Shown one piece after another: positions 20,855 through 31,033 of a DNA stretch of 64,000 nucleotides. Source of the stretch: Plasmodium relictum (Eukaryota; Apicomplexa; Aconoidasida; Haemosporida; Plasmodiidae); NCBI RefSeq assembly GCF_900005765.1, contig NC_041680.1, forward strand, positions 310,001 through 374,000, in the 5' to 3' direction. The stretch's first letter is position 1. Each line of letters opens with the position of its first letter. The position numbers were made by a program, and so were the translations under genes. Under the pieces are notes generated by a model that was not told the origin of the DNA, ran no database searches, and saw only the letters and a program-made list of their open reading frames with translations.

Positions 20855-23800
20855 TTAATTTTTTCTACCTTTTTTATATGCCAATTTTTTTCTTTTCTTA
20901 ATAACATTTTGCTTTGCTTCTTCAATTTTTAATTTTTCTTTTAATTTTTTATGATAAGTTAATTTAGATTTTTCTTTTTTCTTGTCAATAATATTTTTTT
21001 TAATAGTACGTAACATTTGATACCATCTTGCTGCTAACTTGGGGTTTTCTAATGACTTAAAGTTTATTTGATCATTCTCTTCTTGTTTTTTCTTTAGCTT
21101 ATTAGAATCATCAATTTTTTTGAATAATTTGGGTTTTGATCTATACGGTAATTCTTTTAATAAATTTGGTTTTATTTGAATTTTGCTATGATAAAAATGT
21201 CTAAAAGGAATTTTCCTATAATTACTATTATGATTGACATAAATGTTGTATATATATCTCAGTTCATTAATAGATCTCAATTTATTTTCTATATCATAAT
21301 TGAAATATTTTTTAATTTTTACATTAACAAATAATTTCAAAATAACAATATCGCTCATTCTAATTTTATCGGCAAAAGTGCATCTGAAGTCACCTTTGTC
21401 ATTCAATTTATTTTTTATTAACCCTTTAATTCCACTAGGTGTAACAATAGGACAATTAATAAATTTACAAACTTCTAAATCAGAATTAAACATATTTTTA
21501 ATAAAAGCGGTATTTTTAAAAATTTTGTAGGGTTCTCCAATCAATTTTAGCTTTTTCATAATATTGAAATTATTATTAGTTTCTAAAATAACACCATTGA
21601 TACATATACGATAAAAAGGAACCTTTTTATAATTATACAAAGCTAGAACACCACTATTAACTGCTGATAAAGGACCAAAAAATGTACAATTACAATGCAT
21701 ATGTTCTGTTGTATATTTTAAATATCTTATTCTCACATTATTTCTTTCATTGATTGAATATATTGGAATACTTTGAAATCTTCTCCATCCAACTGAAAAA
21801 ATCAGAGGATCATTTGACCTTAACACCTTAGGAAACCATCTGTGTTTTTTTATTCTACAATGAATATAAGAATCTTTTTCTTCATAGGTTTGTAATCCAC
21901 CACATATAATCAAATTATTTTTTAGTATAACCAATTTTTTTTTTTCAATAGTTATTTGAATCCTAACATATTCTCCTATGTTAACAGAAGAACCATATGC
22001 ATTATTTAAAACTCCTATATATTCAGTTTCTATATATTTTTCTTTCAATAATAATTTTTGTTCCTTTACTTTTTTCAAGTTATCACTATCAATATCATTT
22101 TCTTTTTTGTTATCATTTTCTTCTTTCTTTTCGGCATTCTCATCTTCATCTTCATCTTCATGATCTTGGTCTTTGTTTTCAGTATCAGTTTCATTATCAT
22201 CATCATTATAGCTATCATCTTCATTATTTTCATTATTATATTCCATTTCTTCCTTTTTTTTTACCTTGTCATTATTAGAGTTTTTAAAATACATGCTATA
22301 CAAACTGCTATATCTGGTGAAAAAATTTTCTACTAAATTATCATCTTTTATATCAGATAAAGATATTGTTAAATTATTAAAAATAAAAACATCATTTTTA
22401 ACACATTTAAAAGTGTCTATATCATCAAGGTAATAATTACCTTCATTCATATAACTATAATAGTTTTTTACATTGTCATCTACTGATTCTGTACTTAATA
22501 AATTCTTAGTAATATACAACTTTATTTCCTCTTCTGATAAAGATGTTTTAGATAAATCATTTTTTTCTTTTTTTATAATAGTCATAATATCACCTTTAAA
22601 ATATAAACAATTATTTTTTCTGTTAATATAATTAAAATCGTAAATGAAACTATCTATACTTATTTTATTATCAAAAGCTAATATTTCTGCAATTTCGTAA
22701 TCGTAAGGGGATTCTTGTTCTTTTTTTTCATTAATTTTTTCTATTTCTTCTTTTTTCTCTTCGTCAGAAATAATATTAATGCTGTTTTCTTCATCAACAG
22801 CATTTTCATATATATTATTATTTTCTTCTTTATCATTTTCTATCCCAAACTTTTTGTAAAATTTATTGAAATTTATATCTCTGTCTTCTTCACTAGAAGA
22901 AATATGGATATCTTTTGCATAATAATAGTCATCATTATCATTTTTTTTTTCATATAAAATTAATTCTAACTTACTGTGTTCTTCTGCTTTTTCATTTACA
23001 TAGTTTTCTCCTTGTTTTTTCTTTTTTTGTTTTTCACTAAAATAAACGTTAGAAGGAGCTTTTCTTCTATCTTCTTGTGACTCATCATTTCTCTTGTCAA
23101 ATAAAATTAAGTCATCTTTTTCAGAGTTATTAGAAAATACATAATTAGAATTTTGCAATTCTCTTATCATTTTTATACTTTCAGTTAAAAACTTTTTATT
23201 TTTGATATTATTTTTTTTTTTTTTGTCCTTATTATTGTTTTGGGAATCATTATTTTTACTAATGTCATCTTCATCATCATCTTCATCTTCATCATCATCT
23301 TCATCTTCATCATCATCTTCATCTTCATCATCATCTTCATCGTCATCATCATCGTCATCATCATCGTCATTCTCATTCTCATTCTCGTCAATGCTAGCAT
23401 TATTATCCTTATCAGAGTTCTTATTCATCTTTTTTTCTTCATTTTTTTTTTCTCCTCTTTCTTCTTCTTCTTCTTCTTCACCTTGTTCTATCCCTAATTT
23501 TTCCTTCTCTTCTCCTATTAATAGTTCTTTTTTAGTAAAATTTATTTTATTTTTTGGTATATGAATATACATGTTATCAAAATCGAAAGTTATATTCCCT
23601 ATGTCAGACATGGGAGCATAAATATTTGGATTTTTTTTTTCTTCATCATTTTTAAAAGGATCTTGTAATATATCTATTTTTTCTATTTTAATGTCACCAA
23701 TATTTGTGATATGAACGTTTTGATTTTTATAAAGTTTTGATCCATATACATAACCTTCTATATAAACAGATATATTTTCATTACAATTATTTAAAAATGA

Positions 23801-24652
23801 TTTTAATTGTTTTTCATCTTCATCACTATTTCTTTTTAAATCATTGGAATTAATATTGTTATTTGAGTTTAAAATTTCATTAGTTGATTCATCAATATCT
23901 AATCGTAAACCTACCAAATAGCCATGTTGTTCTCTCCATGATATTATGGGTTTTTTTATGACTGATAAAAATTTACATAAATTTCGAATTTCTGTTTTAT
24001 TATATTTATTATTTTGTATACCACTAAGAAAAAATAATTTAGAACCTTCAACCAATTCTTCCGAAAATCTTTTATTTAATTTTTTTTTTCTTTTTCTTAT
24101 ACTTTTGCTATCTTTAAATTTATCTAGTTTTGTAACAACACCTAATACTTTTGGCATTCCATGAGTATTTAAGATACTTAAAAATTCCAGTGTTTCTAGT
24201 TCAAACCCAAAACTTCCATCAATTACTAGTAAACATATATCAGCAATTTTCGCAACATCGATCATATTAAGAATATCGTCATTTACTTCTATAAAAGTAT
24301 ATTTTTTTTTGTTTTTTGTAAAAACAGAAATGGGGCCATTTATTTCATTAACATTTACTCCAACATAATATTTAATTAAACTTTTTAATAATGTAGTTTT
24401 TCCAACACCCTTAGAACCTTGTATTACAACAATCAATGGACTGTTCTTATTACCTTCTTTTAAAATTCTTGGTACTCTTAATTTTTTTTCTTCTAATTCA
24501 AACAAATGTTGTTTTCTTCTATGAGCACTTTTTATACCTCCACTAAATGCAAATGCTTTATGATATTTTTTATTTACATTTTTGTTAATTTTTTTTTTTT
24601 TAGTTTTCTTTCCAACTTTTTTTTTTTTATGATGTTTCCTTTTTTCTTCCAT
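20855..24652 (-). CDS. BMS1: BMS1-type GTPase for 40S ribosomal subunit assembly (AARP2CN)
   Basis: BMS1 is a nucleolar GTPase of the U3 small-subunit processome. It brings Rcl1 to pre-ribosomes and drives 18S rRNA processing. This is a single exon of 1265 residues. A Lys-rich N-terminus is followed by KAFAFSGGIKSAHRRKQ, as in yeast and human BMS1. The P-loop is GSKGVGKTTLLKS (79-91), then INGPISVFTKNKKKYTFIE, IDVAKIADICLLVIDGSFGF and the G4 motif VVTKLDKF (172-179). The AARP2CN domain follows. The middle (about 400-850) is highly acidic, with a poly-Asp/Glu tract. The C-terminal RIBIOP_C region is intact: IICGGLQTYEEK, WFPKVLRSNDPLIFSVGWRR, HCNCTFFGPLSAVNSGVLAL and FRCTFADKIRMSDIVILK. P. falciparum carries its AARP2 gene here as I recall. 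TSR1 is the alternative paralogue, but the strong P-loop and N-terminus favour BMS1. Confidence 0.95.
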   Translation of the reverse strand: MEEKRKHHKKKKVGKKTKKKKINKNVNKKYHKAFAFSGGIKSAHRRKQHLFELEEKKLRVPRILKEGNKNSPLIVVIQGSKGVGKTTLLKSLIKYYVGVNVNEINGPISVFTKNKKKYTFIEVNDDILNMIDVAKIADICLLVIDGSFGFELETLEFLSILNTHGMPKVLGVVTKLDKFKDSKSIRKRKKKLNKRFSEELVEGSKLFFLSGIQNNKYNKTEIRNLCKFLSVIKKPIISWREQHGYLVGLRLDIDESTNEILNSNNNINSNDLKRNSDEDEKQLKSFLNNCNENISVYIEGYVYGSKLYKNQNVHITNIGDIKIEKIDILQDPFKNDEEKKNPNIYAPMSDIGNITFDFDNMYIHIPKNKINFTKKELLIGEEKEKLGIEQGEEEEEEERGEKKNEEKKMNKNSDKDNNASIDENENENDDDDDDDDDDEDDDEDEDDDEDEDDDEDEDDDEDDISKNNDSQNNNKDKKKKNNIKNKKFLTESIKMIRELQNSNYVFSNNSEKDDLILFDKRNDESQEDRRKAPSNVYFSEKQKKKKQGENYVNEKAEEHSKLELILYEKKNDNDDYYYAKDIHISSSEEDRDINFNKFYKKFGIENDKEENNNIYENAVDEENSINIISDEEKKEEIEKINEKKEQESPYDYEIAEILAFDNKISIDSFIYDFNYINRKNNCLYFKGDIMTIIKKEKNDLSKTSLSEEEIKLYITKNLLSTESVDDNVKNYYSYMNEGNYYLDDIDTFKCVKNDVFIFNNLTISLSDIKDDNLVENFFTRYSSLYSMYFKNSNNDKVKKKEEMEYNNENNEDDSYNDDDNETDTENKDQDHEDEDEDENAEKKEENDNKKENDIDSDNLKKVKEQKLLLKEKYIETEYIGVLNNAYGSSVNIGEYVRIQITIEKKKLVILKNNLIICGGLQTYEEKDSYIHCRIKKHRWFPKVLRSNDPLIFSVGWRRFQSIPIYSINERNNVRIRYLKYTTEHMHCNCTFFGPLSAVNSGVLALYNYKKVPFYRICINGVILETNNNFNIMKKLKLIGEPYKIFKNTAFIKNMFNSDLEVCKFINCPIVTPSGIKGLIKNKLNDKGDFRCTFADKIRMSDIVILKLFVNVKIKKYFNYDIENKLRSINELRYIYNIYVNHNSNYRKIPFRHFYHSKIQIKPNLLKELPYRSKPKLFKKIDDSNKLKKKQEENDQINFKSLENPKLAARWYQMLRTIKKNIIDKKKEKSKLTYHKKLKEKLKIEEAKQNVIKKRKKLAYKKGRKN
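23271..23342. repeat. 18-bp tandem repeat (4 copies) coding an acidic tract in BMS1
   Basis: Four 18-bp units (TCATCATCATCTTCATCT on the + strand, the last unit varying at its final base) encode repeated acidic DDDEDE-type blocks on the minus strand. Simpler TCATCA codon repeats follow to about 23380. The unit is a multiple of three, so copy changes would keep the frame. Confidence 0.85.
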
Positions 24653-25812
24653 TATATATCCTTTCTCTTAAATATATAAAAAGATTAATAAATTCGTAAT
24701 TCTTATTTTTATTAAATTAATATTCTATACATCGTAGTTTCTTTTAAAATTTTTTTTCTATAAAAAAAAATATTAAAATTGTAGCTTTTGATATTTTCTC
24801 AATTATTTTTCATTAATATATATATATATATATATATTTTTTTTTTTTTTCCTTTTATATTTTCGCAGTGTTTAAAAAAATGAAATAAAAAAAAGCCTTT
24901 ACAAAAATAAAAAGATAATTCTATTAAAATTTATGCAGCAGTTATATTTATGTTATATTTTATGTAAAGCATTTTATCATATTTTTTTTTTTTTAAATAT
25001 ATTATCTTCAATTAATAAATTTTTTTAATTTATAAAATATTTTTCTCTTAATGTGAGAATCATTTCATAACTTTAAAATAATTTCTGTTTATATTTATTT
25101 ATATAATACAACATATGTTTATGTAATAATTCATATCATTTGATATATATATATATATATATACATAAAATGAATATATTTTTATTTTAAATATACTCTT
25201 ATACGAATAAAATATTTAGTAAATCATAGAGATATTAAAAATAAAAAAAAAAAAAAATTTTTTTTTAATAATTTAAAATCAACCAATTATTAATACTTTT
25301 GTTTTTCTTTTAAATATAGAGAAAAAATAAAAGTAAATATAATAATATTTCTATAACATAATTTTAAAATGCATATATATATATGTATATGTATATGAAT
25401 ATCCATTTTATTTTCCTTGTAATAAAATAGTAAATTGTGTTTATTAAGGTTAAACATAATTAGATAAAAACTGAAAAAAAAAAAAACATTAAAACGTTTA
25501 CAATAATGAAATAAAAAAGTGAAATATTTAAAAAAAAAAAAAAAAGCGGATTAATAATTGCAAGTAATAAAAAAATATGAAAAATTAAGCAGACTATTTG
25601 TGATACTTTAAAAAGAAAGGGATGAATAAATAACATAAAGATTATATAGTTAAATATAAAATAGTAATAATAATAATAAATAATAATTATAAAAATAAGA
25701 AATAATAAAAATGATTACAATTACATATAAAAGTAATAGTAAAAGAAAAAAAAATAATAATATAGTAAAAATCTTAAAATACTAAAAAAATATAAAATTT
25801 TGTATGGAATTT
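24653..25812. other. Gene-free stretch upstream of BMS1
   Basis: It holds the BMS1 promoter/5' UTR and the 3' flank of the charged secreted gene. It has poly-A, poly-T and AT runs (for example 24818-24837 and 25144-25162). I see no gene. Confidence 0.6.
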
Positions 25813-26640
25813 TTATTGCAATATTTCTATGGCATTTTTAATTTTTTTTAAAATTTCTCCTTTAGATTCATGTTCTAATTTATTAAAATTTATTACAACT
25901 TCTTCATTTTGTTCTATGTGGTTATCATATGTACTATTTGAATAATTCATATTTCTTTCGTTTTGATTCACAAAACTGCTTGGTTGAGATTCTATGTTAT
26001 TTCTATTGTTGGTATGAAATGAATTTACAGGTTCATTTCTTGTATATGAAACTTCATGTTGAGGATAGCGAGTTTGATTTTCCATTATACTTCTATTTTG
26101 AGGAACCTCATAACCATTATATTTATTTCTTTCTCTTGGAATAGCATTTTCTTTTTCTTCGGAATTTTCTGCTTCATCTTCTTCTTCCCTTTCTGTCATC
26201 TTTACTTGTGTGTCTAATTTTTGTTGTTCCTCTTCTTCTCTTTCTTTTTTTTCTTTTTTTCTCCTTTTTTTATCTTCTCTTTCTTTTTTTTTTTGTTCTT
26301 TCCTTCTTTTTTTTTCCTCTTTTTTTCTTCTTTTTTCTTCTCTTTTTTTTCTTCTTTGCTCTTTTCTTCTTTTTCTTCTTTGTTTTTTTTTCTTTTTATT
26401 TTGTTTTCTTAGTCTTTTTTTTTCGCTATTGTTTCTGCCTTTTTTTTTTCTATGTTTTCTAAAAAATCCATATAATATTCTACTATACCCTTTTTTTTTA
26501 CCAATCAAAATTTTGTACTTCAGATTTGTTATTTCTTCATTTTCCAAAATTAAAGGAAAAAAAAAAATTTTTTCAAAATTATTTTTTCCTCTGTTATATA
26601 AATAAAGAAGAAAAAAATTAAATATAATAATGTATTTCAT
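25813..26640 (-). CDS. Secreted/membrane-anchored highly charged protein, function unknown
   Basis: A 275-residue single-exon protein that I do not recognise. The N-terminus (MKYIIIFNFFLLYLYNRG) is a signal peptide or anchor. Residues about 62-145 are almost only Lys, Arg and Glu (blocks such as KKKQRRKRRKEQRRKKREEK), which would form a long charged helix or coiled coil. An acidic patch (EREEEDEAENSEEKENA) follows, then an Asn/Ser/Gln-rich region and a short helical C-terminus (KGEILKKIKNAIEILQ). There is no RxLxE/Q/D PEXEL export motif after the signal; the nearest match, SRILYGF, lacks the acidic position. Export or nucleic-acid binding is therefore open. It lies between BMS1 and the large Asn-rich gene on the same strand. 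The purine-rich coding strand explains the Phe-rich open frames seen on the other strand. Confidence 0.8.
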   Translation of the reverse strand: MKYIIIFNFFLLYLYNRGKNNFEKIFFFPLILENEEITNLKYKILIGKKKGYSRILYGFFRKHRKKKGRNNSEKKRLRKQNKKKKKQRRKRRKEQRRKKREEKRRKKEEKKRRKEQKKKEREDKKRRKKEKKEREEEEQQKLDTQVKMTEREEEDEAENSEEKENAIPRERNKYNGYEVPQNRSIMENQTRYPQHEVSYTRNEPVNSFHTNNRNNIESQPSSFVNQNERNMNYSNSTYDNHIEQNEEVVINFNKLEHESKGEILKKIKNAIEILQ

Positions 26641-27241
26641 ATTTTCTATGTCTAACCTGATATTTCTATCTTTTTACATACATTAATATATTTATAATAT
26701 ATATATTTATTTGTAATACATTTTTTACTATATATTAAAAAGATGTGACTTTTAAATATAAGAATATCTTATTTAAAATAAGAAAAAAAAAAAAAAAATA
26801 GGAAGAAATAAGTGATCTAGACCTTAATAAGATCCTATGATATTTTTTATACAATATAAGCCTATATTACTATATACGTATATATAATTTTTTTTTTTTC
26901 TCTGCATATAAGTGCCTATAAGAAACTATTCTTAAAAAAAAAAAAAAATCATTATTTAATTCATAACTAAGAGTTATTAGAATAATATTTATTGTATGTA
27001 TATATATTTATTATAGGGTTTGTATATTACAAAAAAAAAAAAAATAAATAAATAAGTTACCATATATATAAAATGAACTGCACATAATATATAACAGGTA
27101 TTAAATGAAAAAAAAATTTTAAAATAAAATAAAAATATGTATATAATGGAGAATAAATTATTGTATTTCAACGCACGTAAAAAAATAAGAAATAAAAAGA
27201 AAATCATTTAAATTATAAAGTACTGTTTTTAAATTTTTTTA
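26641..27241. other. Gene-free stretch
   Basis: These 600 bases hold the promoter of the charged secreted gene and the 3' flank of the gene at 27242. The small hydrophobic frames here are low-complexity, and I reject them as genes. Confidence 0.6.
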
Positions 27242-30200
27242 TTAAAATACATAGAACAAGTCTTCAAATGAAATTGAAAAATAAAAAGGGAATTGTTCAA
27301 TATAATTTTCTAGAATATTTAAAAGGTTGCAAAAAAAAATATATATGTTTATATCATAATACTTAAAAAATTTATAAATTTTAGAGTTACTTCTTATATA
27401 ACTTTTAATTATTTCCTTATTTTTATTAATCCATTTACATACTATATTTTCTATACTATTTAATGCATCAACTAGTAAAAATATATATTTATCATTTAGT
27501 ACGAGCTTTATTCCCATTATTATTACTTCACAATTGTTTTCATTCTCTATTTTATCGATTTTTTTACTTAAAATATTTAGTGATTCTATATGTTCTGTTA
27601 ATAACTCTTTAAATTGTTTTAAAAGCTCACTGTTTACCGAAATATCAACATTATTTTCAAATATATCATCTTTCATTTTTTCATTTATTTTATTTGATTT
27701 ATCTTTTTCTTGTTTCATTTTTTCTATTTTTATAATATCTTCATTATTAGATGTACTTTCTACTTCCTTTCTTGTAATTATACTTACCTCATCAGACTTT
27801 GTATACTCCATAATTCTTTCAATACTCTCATTTTTATCATAAATGTCCACTTCGTATTCTTCTTCAGAGTTATTTTTATATGCACAATCCTTTTTAATGA
27901 TGCTATTATTTTCATTAAAAATTTTGTTTTCTTTTTTTAAAATATATTCTTTATTTGTTATGCTATTGCTAAAAAAAATATTATTTTCATTTTTATTTAC
28001 ATTATATTTTAAAATGTTTTCAATTTCTATTTTTTTTTTCTTTTCTTTTAAAAATTCTCTCTCTCTATCATTATTATTTATTATACCCTTGTAAAATGGG
28101 AATTTTTTTGTTCTTAACATAAAATATTTTTTATGATAAAACAGACTATTGTTTGGAAATACATTAGTAAAAATCATTCTATATTTAGAATTTTTCTTTA
28201 ATATATGTAACGATATTTCATTTTTCCTATTATTAATCAATTTAAATTTATATATGCTTGTTTTGTTATTTTTATTATTTTTTTTTTCTATACCACCTAT
28301 TCTATTAAATATAAAATTAATATTGTTTTTCTGAATAATTGTATATATTTTTTTCATTGATTTATTTTTAATATTCTTAAAATTCTTGTTTATCATATTT
28401 TTACCTGATTTATTAACTATACAAAAATATTTCTCTTTTATATTGTTTAAAAAATAAAATTTTTTCTCTTTTGAGTTTTCACCATTTTCATAATTACAAT
28501 TTATATGAGAATGTTTGAAGTTGTAATCCTTTTTTTTTTTCGGATAATCATCATAAATATCTCTAATATTTATTTCATTATAATGTGAATTATTATTTTT
28601 ATTCATTTGTACATTAATATTATTTGTAACATTTTTTCTTAAATCATTAGTCAAATTTAAATGCTTATCTTTATTCCCATCATTTGATGTATACATTATA
28701 ATATTTTTTTTTATATTGTTACTTTTATTAATTAAATTTTTTTTTTTTTTTTTTTTTAAAATAAAATCAATATTTTTTAAATGATTTAAACTAAGATCTA
28801 TATCTGAATGCATATTTTCATTAATTATAAAAAAATGACTTAAATTTAGAGGAATATACTTGTCTTCCTTGTAATTGCATATATGGAATACAGATTTTTC
28901 CAAATTCCCATTTTTCGATATCTTTTTCATATTCCTAATTCTATTATTTAATTTTTTTTTTATATAATCAATAATATTTTCATTTATTGAATCATTTAGT
29001 AACAAAGAGTTATTCTGTTTATAAAAACATTTTGCTTTTTCGCATTCCTTGTTATAATAATATTTAATTTCCTTTTTTTTAAAAGCATTTTCCTTTTCCC
29101 ATAAGAAAGAATTTTTTTTTATTTTTTGAACTTTACTACTATTAACTAAATTTGAAGTCCCTTCTTTTTTTTTTGGAATGTTTGAAACGTTTATTTTTTC
29201 TTTTGTGTTATAATCTTTTTCTATATTTTTATTTCTTCCTATATTTTTGTTTTTATCAAAGCATTTATTATTAATACTTATGTTATCATTTACATGAAAA
29301 GATAAATTATTTTCTTCTAATTTTTTATCACTTATTAAACTTTTATCTAAACTTTTGTCATCACTAATATCATTTTCATTATTTATAAAATTTTCTTTTT
29401 TTTCAACATTTTTATTTATACTCTTATCACAATCAACTTTATCATTACTTATAAAGCTTTCTTTATATATCAAGTTTGTATCAACCTTTTTTTCATTACT
29501 AATATTTTCTTCACTTATAAAATTATCATTTTTTATTAAGTTTTCATCTATATTTTTATTATTAGTACTATTTTCCTTTAATCCCTTTTTAGTAATGTTT
29601 TTTATATCTTCGTTGTTTTCAACAATACATGCATCATGAATCATAGTATCGTTAGTAGTTTTAAATGTATCGTTTTCACATATTTCATTTTTATTTAATT
29701 TATCACCTTTGTTTGCATTAATTAAAATTTTCTGATTTAATTGTTGTATTTCTTTATTATGATGATGCTCAATTTTTATGAAATCTTTTTTTTTACTACT
29801 TAAGTCATTATTTAATAATTTGCTTTCCTGTTTTTGATATATGACTTTTTTTTTTTTTTTTATATTTATTTTATTTTGTGAAATTATTTGACAATTCTTT
29901 CCTGCATTCTTATCATTTTGTAAAAAATTATTATTGTTTTTTTGATTATTATTAATAGGATTTTTCTGAACAATTTTGTTTTCTATATTTATCCATTTTA
30001 AAATACTACTAAATCCTGATGCTAAATCATCAAACAGATTATCTGAATCATGTCTAAAAAAAAAGTTAGAATAATAATTATTATTCTTTAGATTTTGTAA
30101 TTCATATTTTAATTTTTTATTTCTTTCTATTTTTTTTCTATTTTCTTCTATTAATTCTTGATGTTCTCTCTTTAAAAGAATGTATGACTGATACATACGC

Positions 30201-31033
30201 TTATATATATTTATATTTGTATTTTTATCATTCTTATGTAATTCTATCATTTTTTCTTTTTCATTGTACTTAAATATATCAATATTTTTAATATAATTTT
30301 TAGTTATTATTGTACTATCTTCAATCAATGGACAATTATCAATTTTTATATCATTAACACATTTTATATCATTGTTTTGAATTTTTTTATCTGAGCTAAA
30401 TGAATTACTTTTTACATTGTTATTTTTTTTACATGTATTATCGCATAATTCTTTTTTTTCATATACGCAGGTATTTGTTTTTTTATTCGTATTAAATTGG
30501 CTATCACCCTTAGCATTCTCTTCATTTTTACTATTTTTTACTTTTTCAAATATTTCGTTTTTTGTGTTTTCTGCGCAATTTATTTCTTTAACTAAATTAT
30601 AATTATTTTTATTATTTAAACAATTATTATGTGATATATCTTCTTGATATTTTTCAGACTTAATTTTTTCTTCTGCTGATATAGATGTTTCTTTACTTTC
30701 ACAAATGTTATCACTTTTTAAATCTTCTTCATTTAATGAAATAATATAATTATTATTACTTTTAAATTCGTTGCTTTTTTTTTCAATCATTGAATTTTCA
30801 TTTATATTATTTATTTCATTTTCTTTTACTTCATCATTTAATGTTTTATTCTCCATCTCAAAAGATTGTTGCATCTTGAGTCTTCCTTCATTTTTATCAA
30901 TTTTTTCTTCTTTTTGTAAATTATTATCTTTACAAATATCTACTATTTCAGTTTTTTCTTTATCATAATTATTTTCATAAAGAAAATTTCCATTATCTTT
31001 TTTATTTCTAGCTTTTAAATAATCTAATTTCAT
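27242..31033 (-). CDS. Large Asn/Lys-rich conserved Plasmodium protein, function unknown
   Basis: Single-exon, 1263 residues, no domain that I recognise. The N-terminal two-thirds is Asn/Lys/Glu/Ile-rich low complexity. One short coiled coil lies at about residues 275-320 (SYILLKREHQELIEENRKKI). Imperfect repeats of 'FIS/NE-N-IS-(N/D)-(E/D)KK' type lie at about 480-600 (NFISEENIS, SFISNDKVD, NFINNENDIS). The least repetitive parts are about 840-1000 (for example NFIFNRIGGIEKKN and ISLHILKKNSKYRMIFTNVF) and the last 130 residues. The C-terminus contains SELLKQFKELLTEHIESLNI and hydrophobic helices (CEVIIMGIKLVLNDKYIFLLV) and ends FEDLFYVF. These are the likely folded and conserved regions. It lies between the charged secreted gene and TSR2 on the same strand. 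Confidence 0.8.
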   Translation of the reverse strand: MKLDYLKARNKKDNGNFLYENNYDKEKTEIVDICKDNNLQKEEKIDKNEGRLKMQQSFEMENKTLNDEVKENEINNINENSMIEKKSNEFKSNNNYIISLNEEDLKSDNICESKETSISAEEKIKSEKYQEDISHNNCLNNKNNYNLVKEINCAENTKNEIFEKVKNSKNEENAKGDSQFNTNKKTNTCVYEKKELCDNTCKKNNNVKSNSFSSDKKIQNNDIKCVNDIKIDNCPLIEDSTIITKNYIKNIDIFKYNEKEKMIELHKNDKNTNINIYKRMYQSYILLKREHQELIEENRKKIERNKKLKYELQNLKNNNYYSNFFFRHDSDNLFDDLASGFSSILKWINIENKIVQKNPINNNQKNNNNFLQNDKNAGKNCQIISQNKINIKKKKKVIYQKQESKLLNNDLSSKKKDFIKIEHHHNKEIQQLNQKILINANKGDKLNKNEICENDTFKTTNDTMIHDACIVENNEDIKNITKKGLKENSTNNKNIDENLIKNDNFISEENISNEKKVDTNLIYKESFISNDKVDCDKSINKNVEKKENFINNENDISDDKSLDKSLISDKKLEENNLSFHVNDNISINNKCFDKNKNIGRNKNIEKDYNTKEKINVSNIPKKKEGTSNLVNSSKVQKIKKNSFLWEKENAFKKKEIKYYYNKECEKAKCFYKQNNSLLLNDSINENIIDYIKKKLNNRIRNMKKISKNGNLEKSVFHICNYKEDKYIPLNLSHFFIINENMHSDIDLSLNHLKNIDFILKKKKKKNLINKSNNIKKNIIMYTSNDGNKDKHLNLTNDLRKNVTNNINVQMNKNNNSHYNEINIRDIYDDYPKKKKDYNFKHSHINCNYENGENSKEKKFYFLNNIKEKYFCIVNKSGKNMINKNFKNIKNKSMKKIYTIIQKNNINFIFNRIGGIEKKNNKNNKTSIYKFKLINNRKNEISLHILKKNSKYRMIFTNVFPNNSLFYHKKYFMLRTKKFPFYKGIINNNDREREFLKEKKKKIEIENILKYNVNKNENNIFFSNSITNKEYILKKENKIFNENNSIIKKDCAYKNNSEEEYEVDIYDKNESIERIMEYTKSDEVSIITRKEVESTSNNEDIIKIEKMKQEKDKSNKINEKMKDDIFENNVDISVNSELLKQFKELLTEHIESLNILSKKIDKIENENNCEVIIMGIKLVLNDKYIFLLVDALNSIENIVCKWINKNKEIIKSYIRSNSKIYKFFKYYDINIYIFFCNLLNILENYIEQFPFYFSISFEDLFYVF

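Noticed and set aside
23202-23564. Poly-Ser open frame on the plus strand opposite BMS1, with Ile-rich frames beside it
   Set aside because: They are other-frame translations of the acidic GAT/GAA codon repeat of BMS1, which is supported on the minus strand by strong domain conservation.
26208-26605. Phe/Leu-rich plus-strand frames opposite the charged secreted gene
   Set aside because: They are complementary readings of AAA/AGA/GAA codons; they have no independent composition or motif.
26989-27207. 72-residue hydrophobic minus-strand frame between two genes
   Set aside because: Composition is that of AT-rich intergenic DNA, with no signal or motif beyond hydrophobicity.
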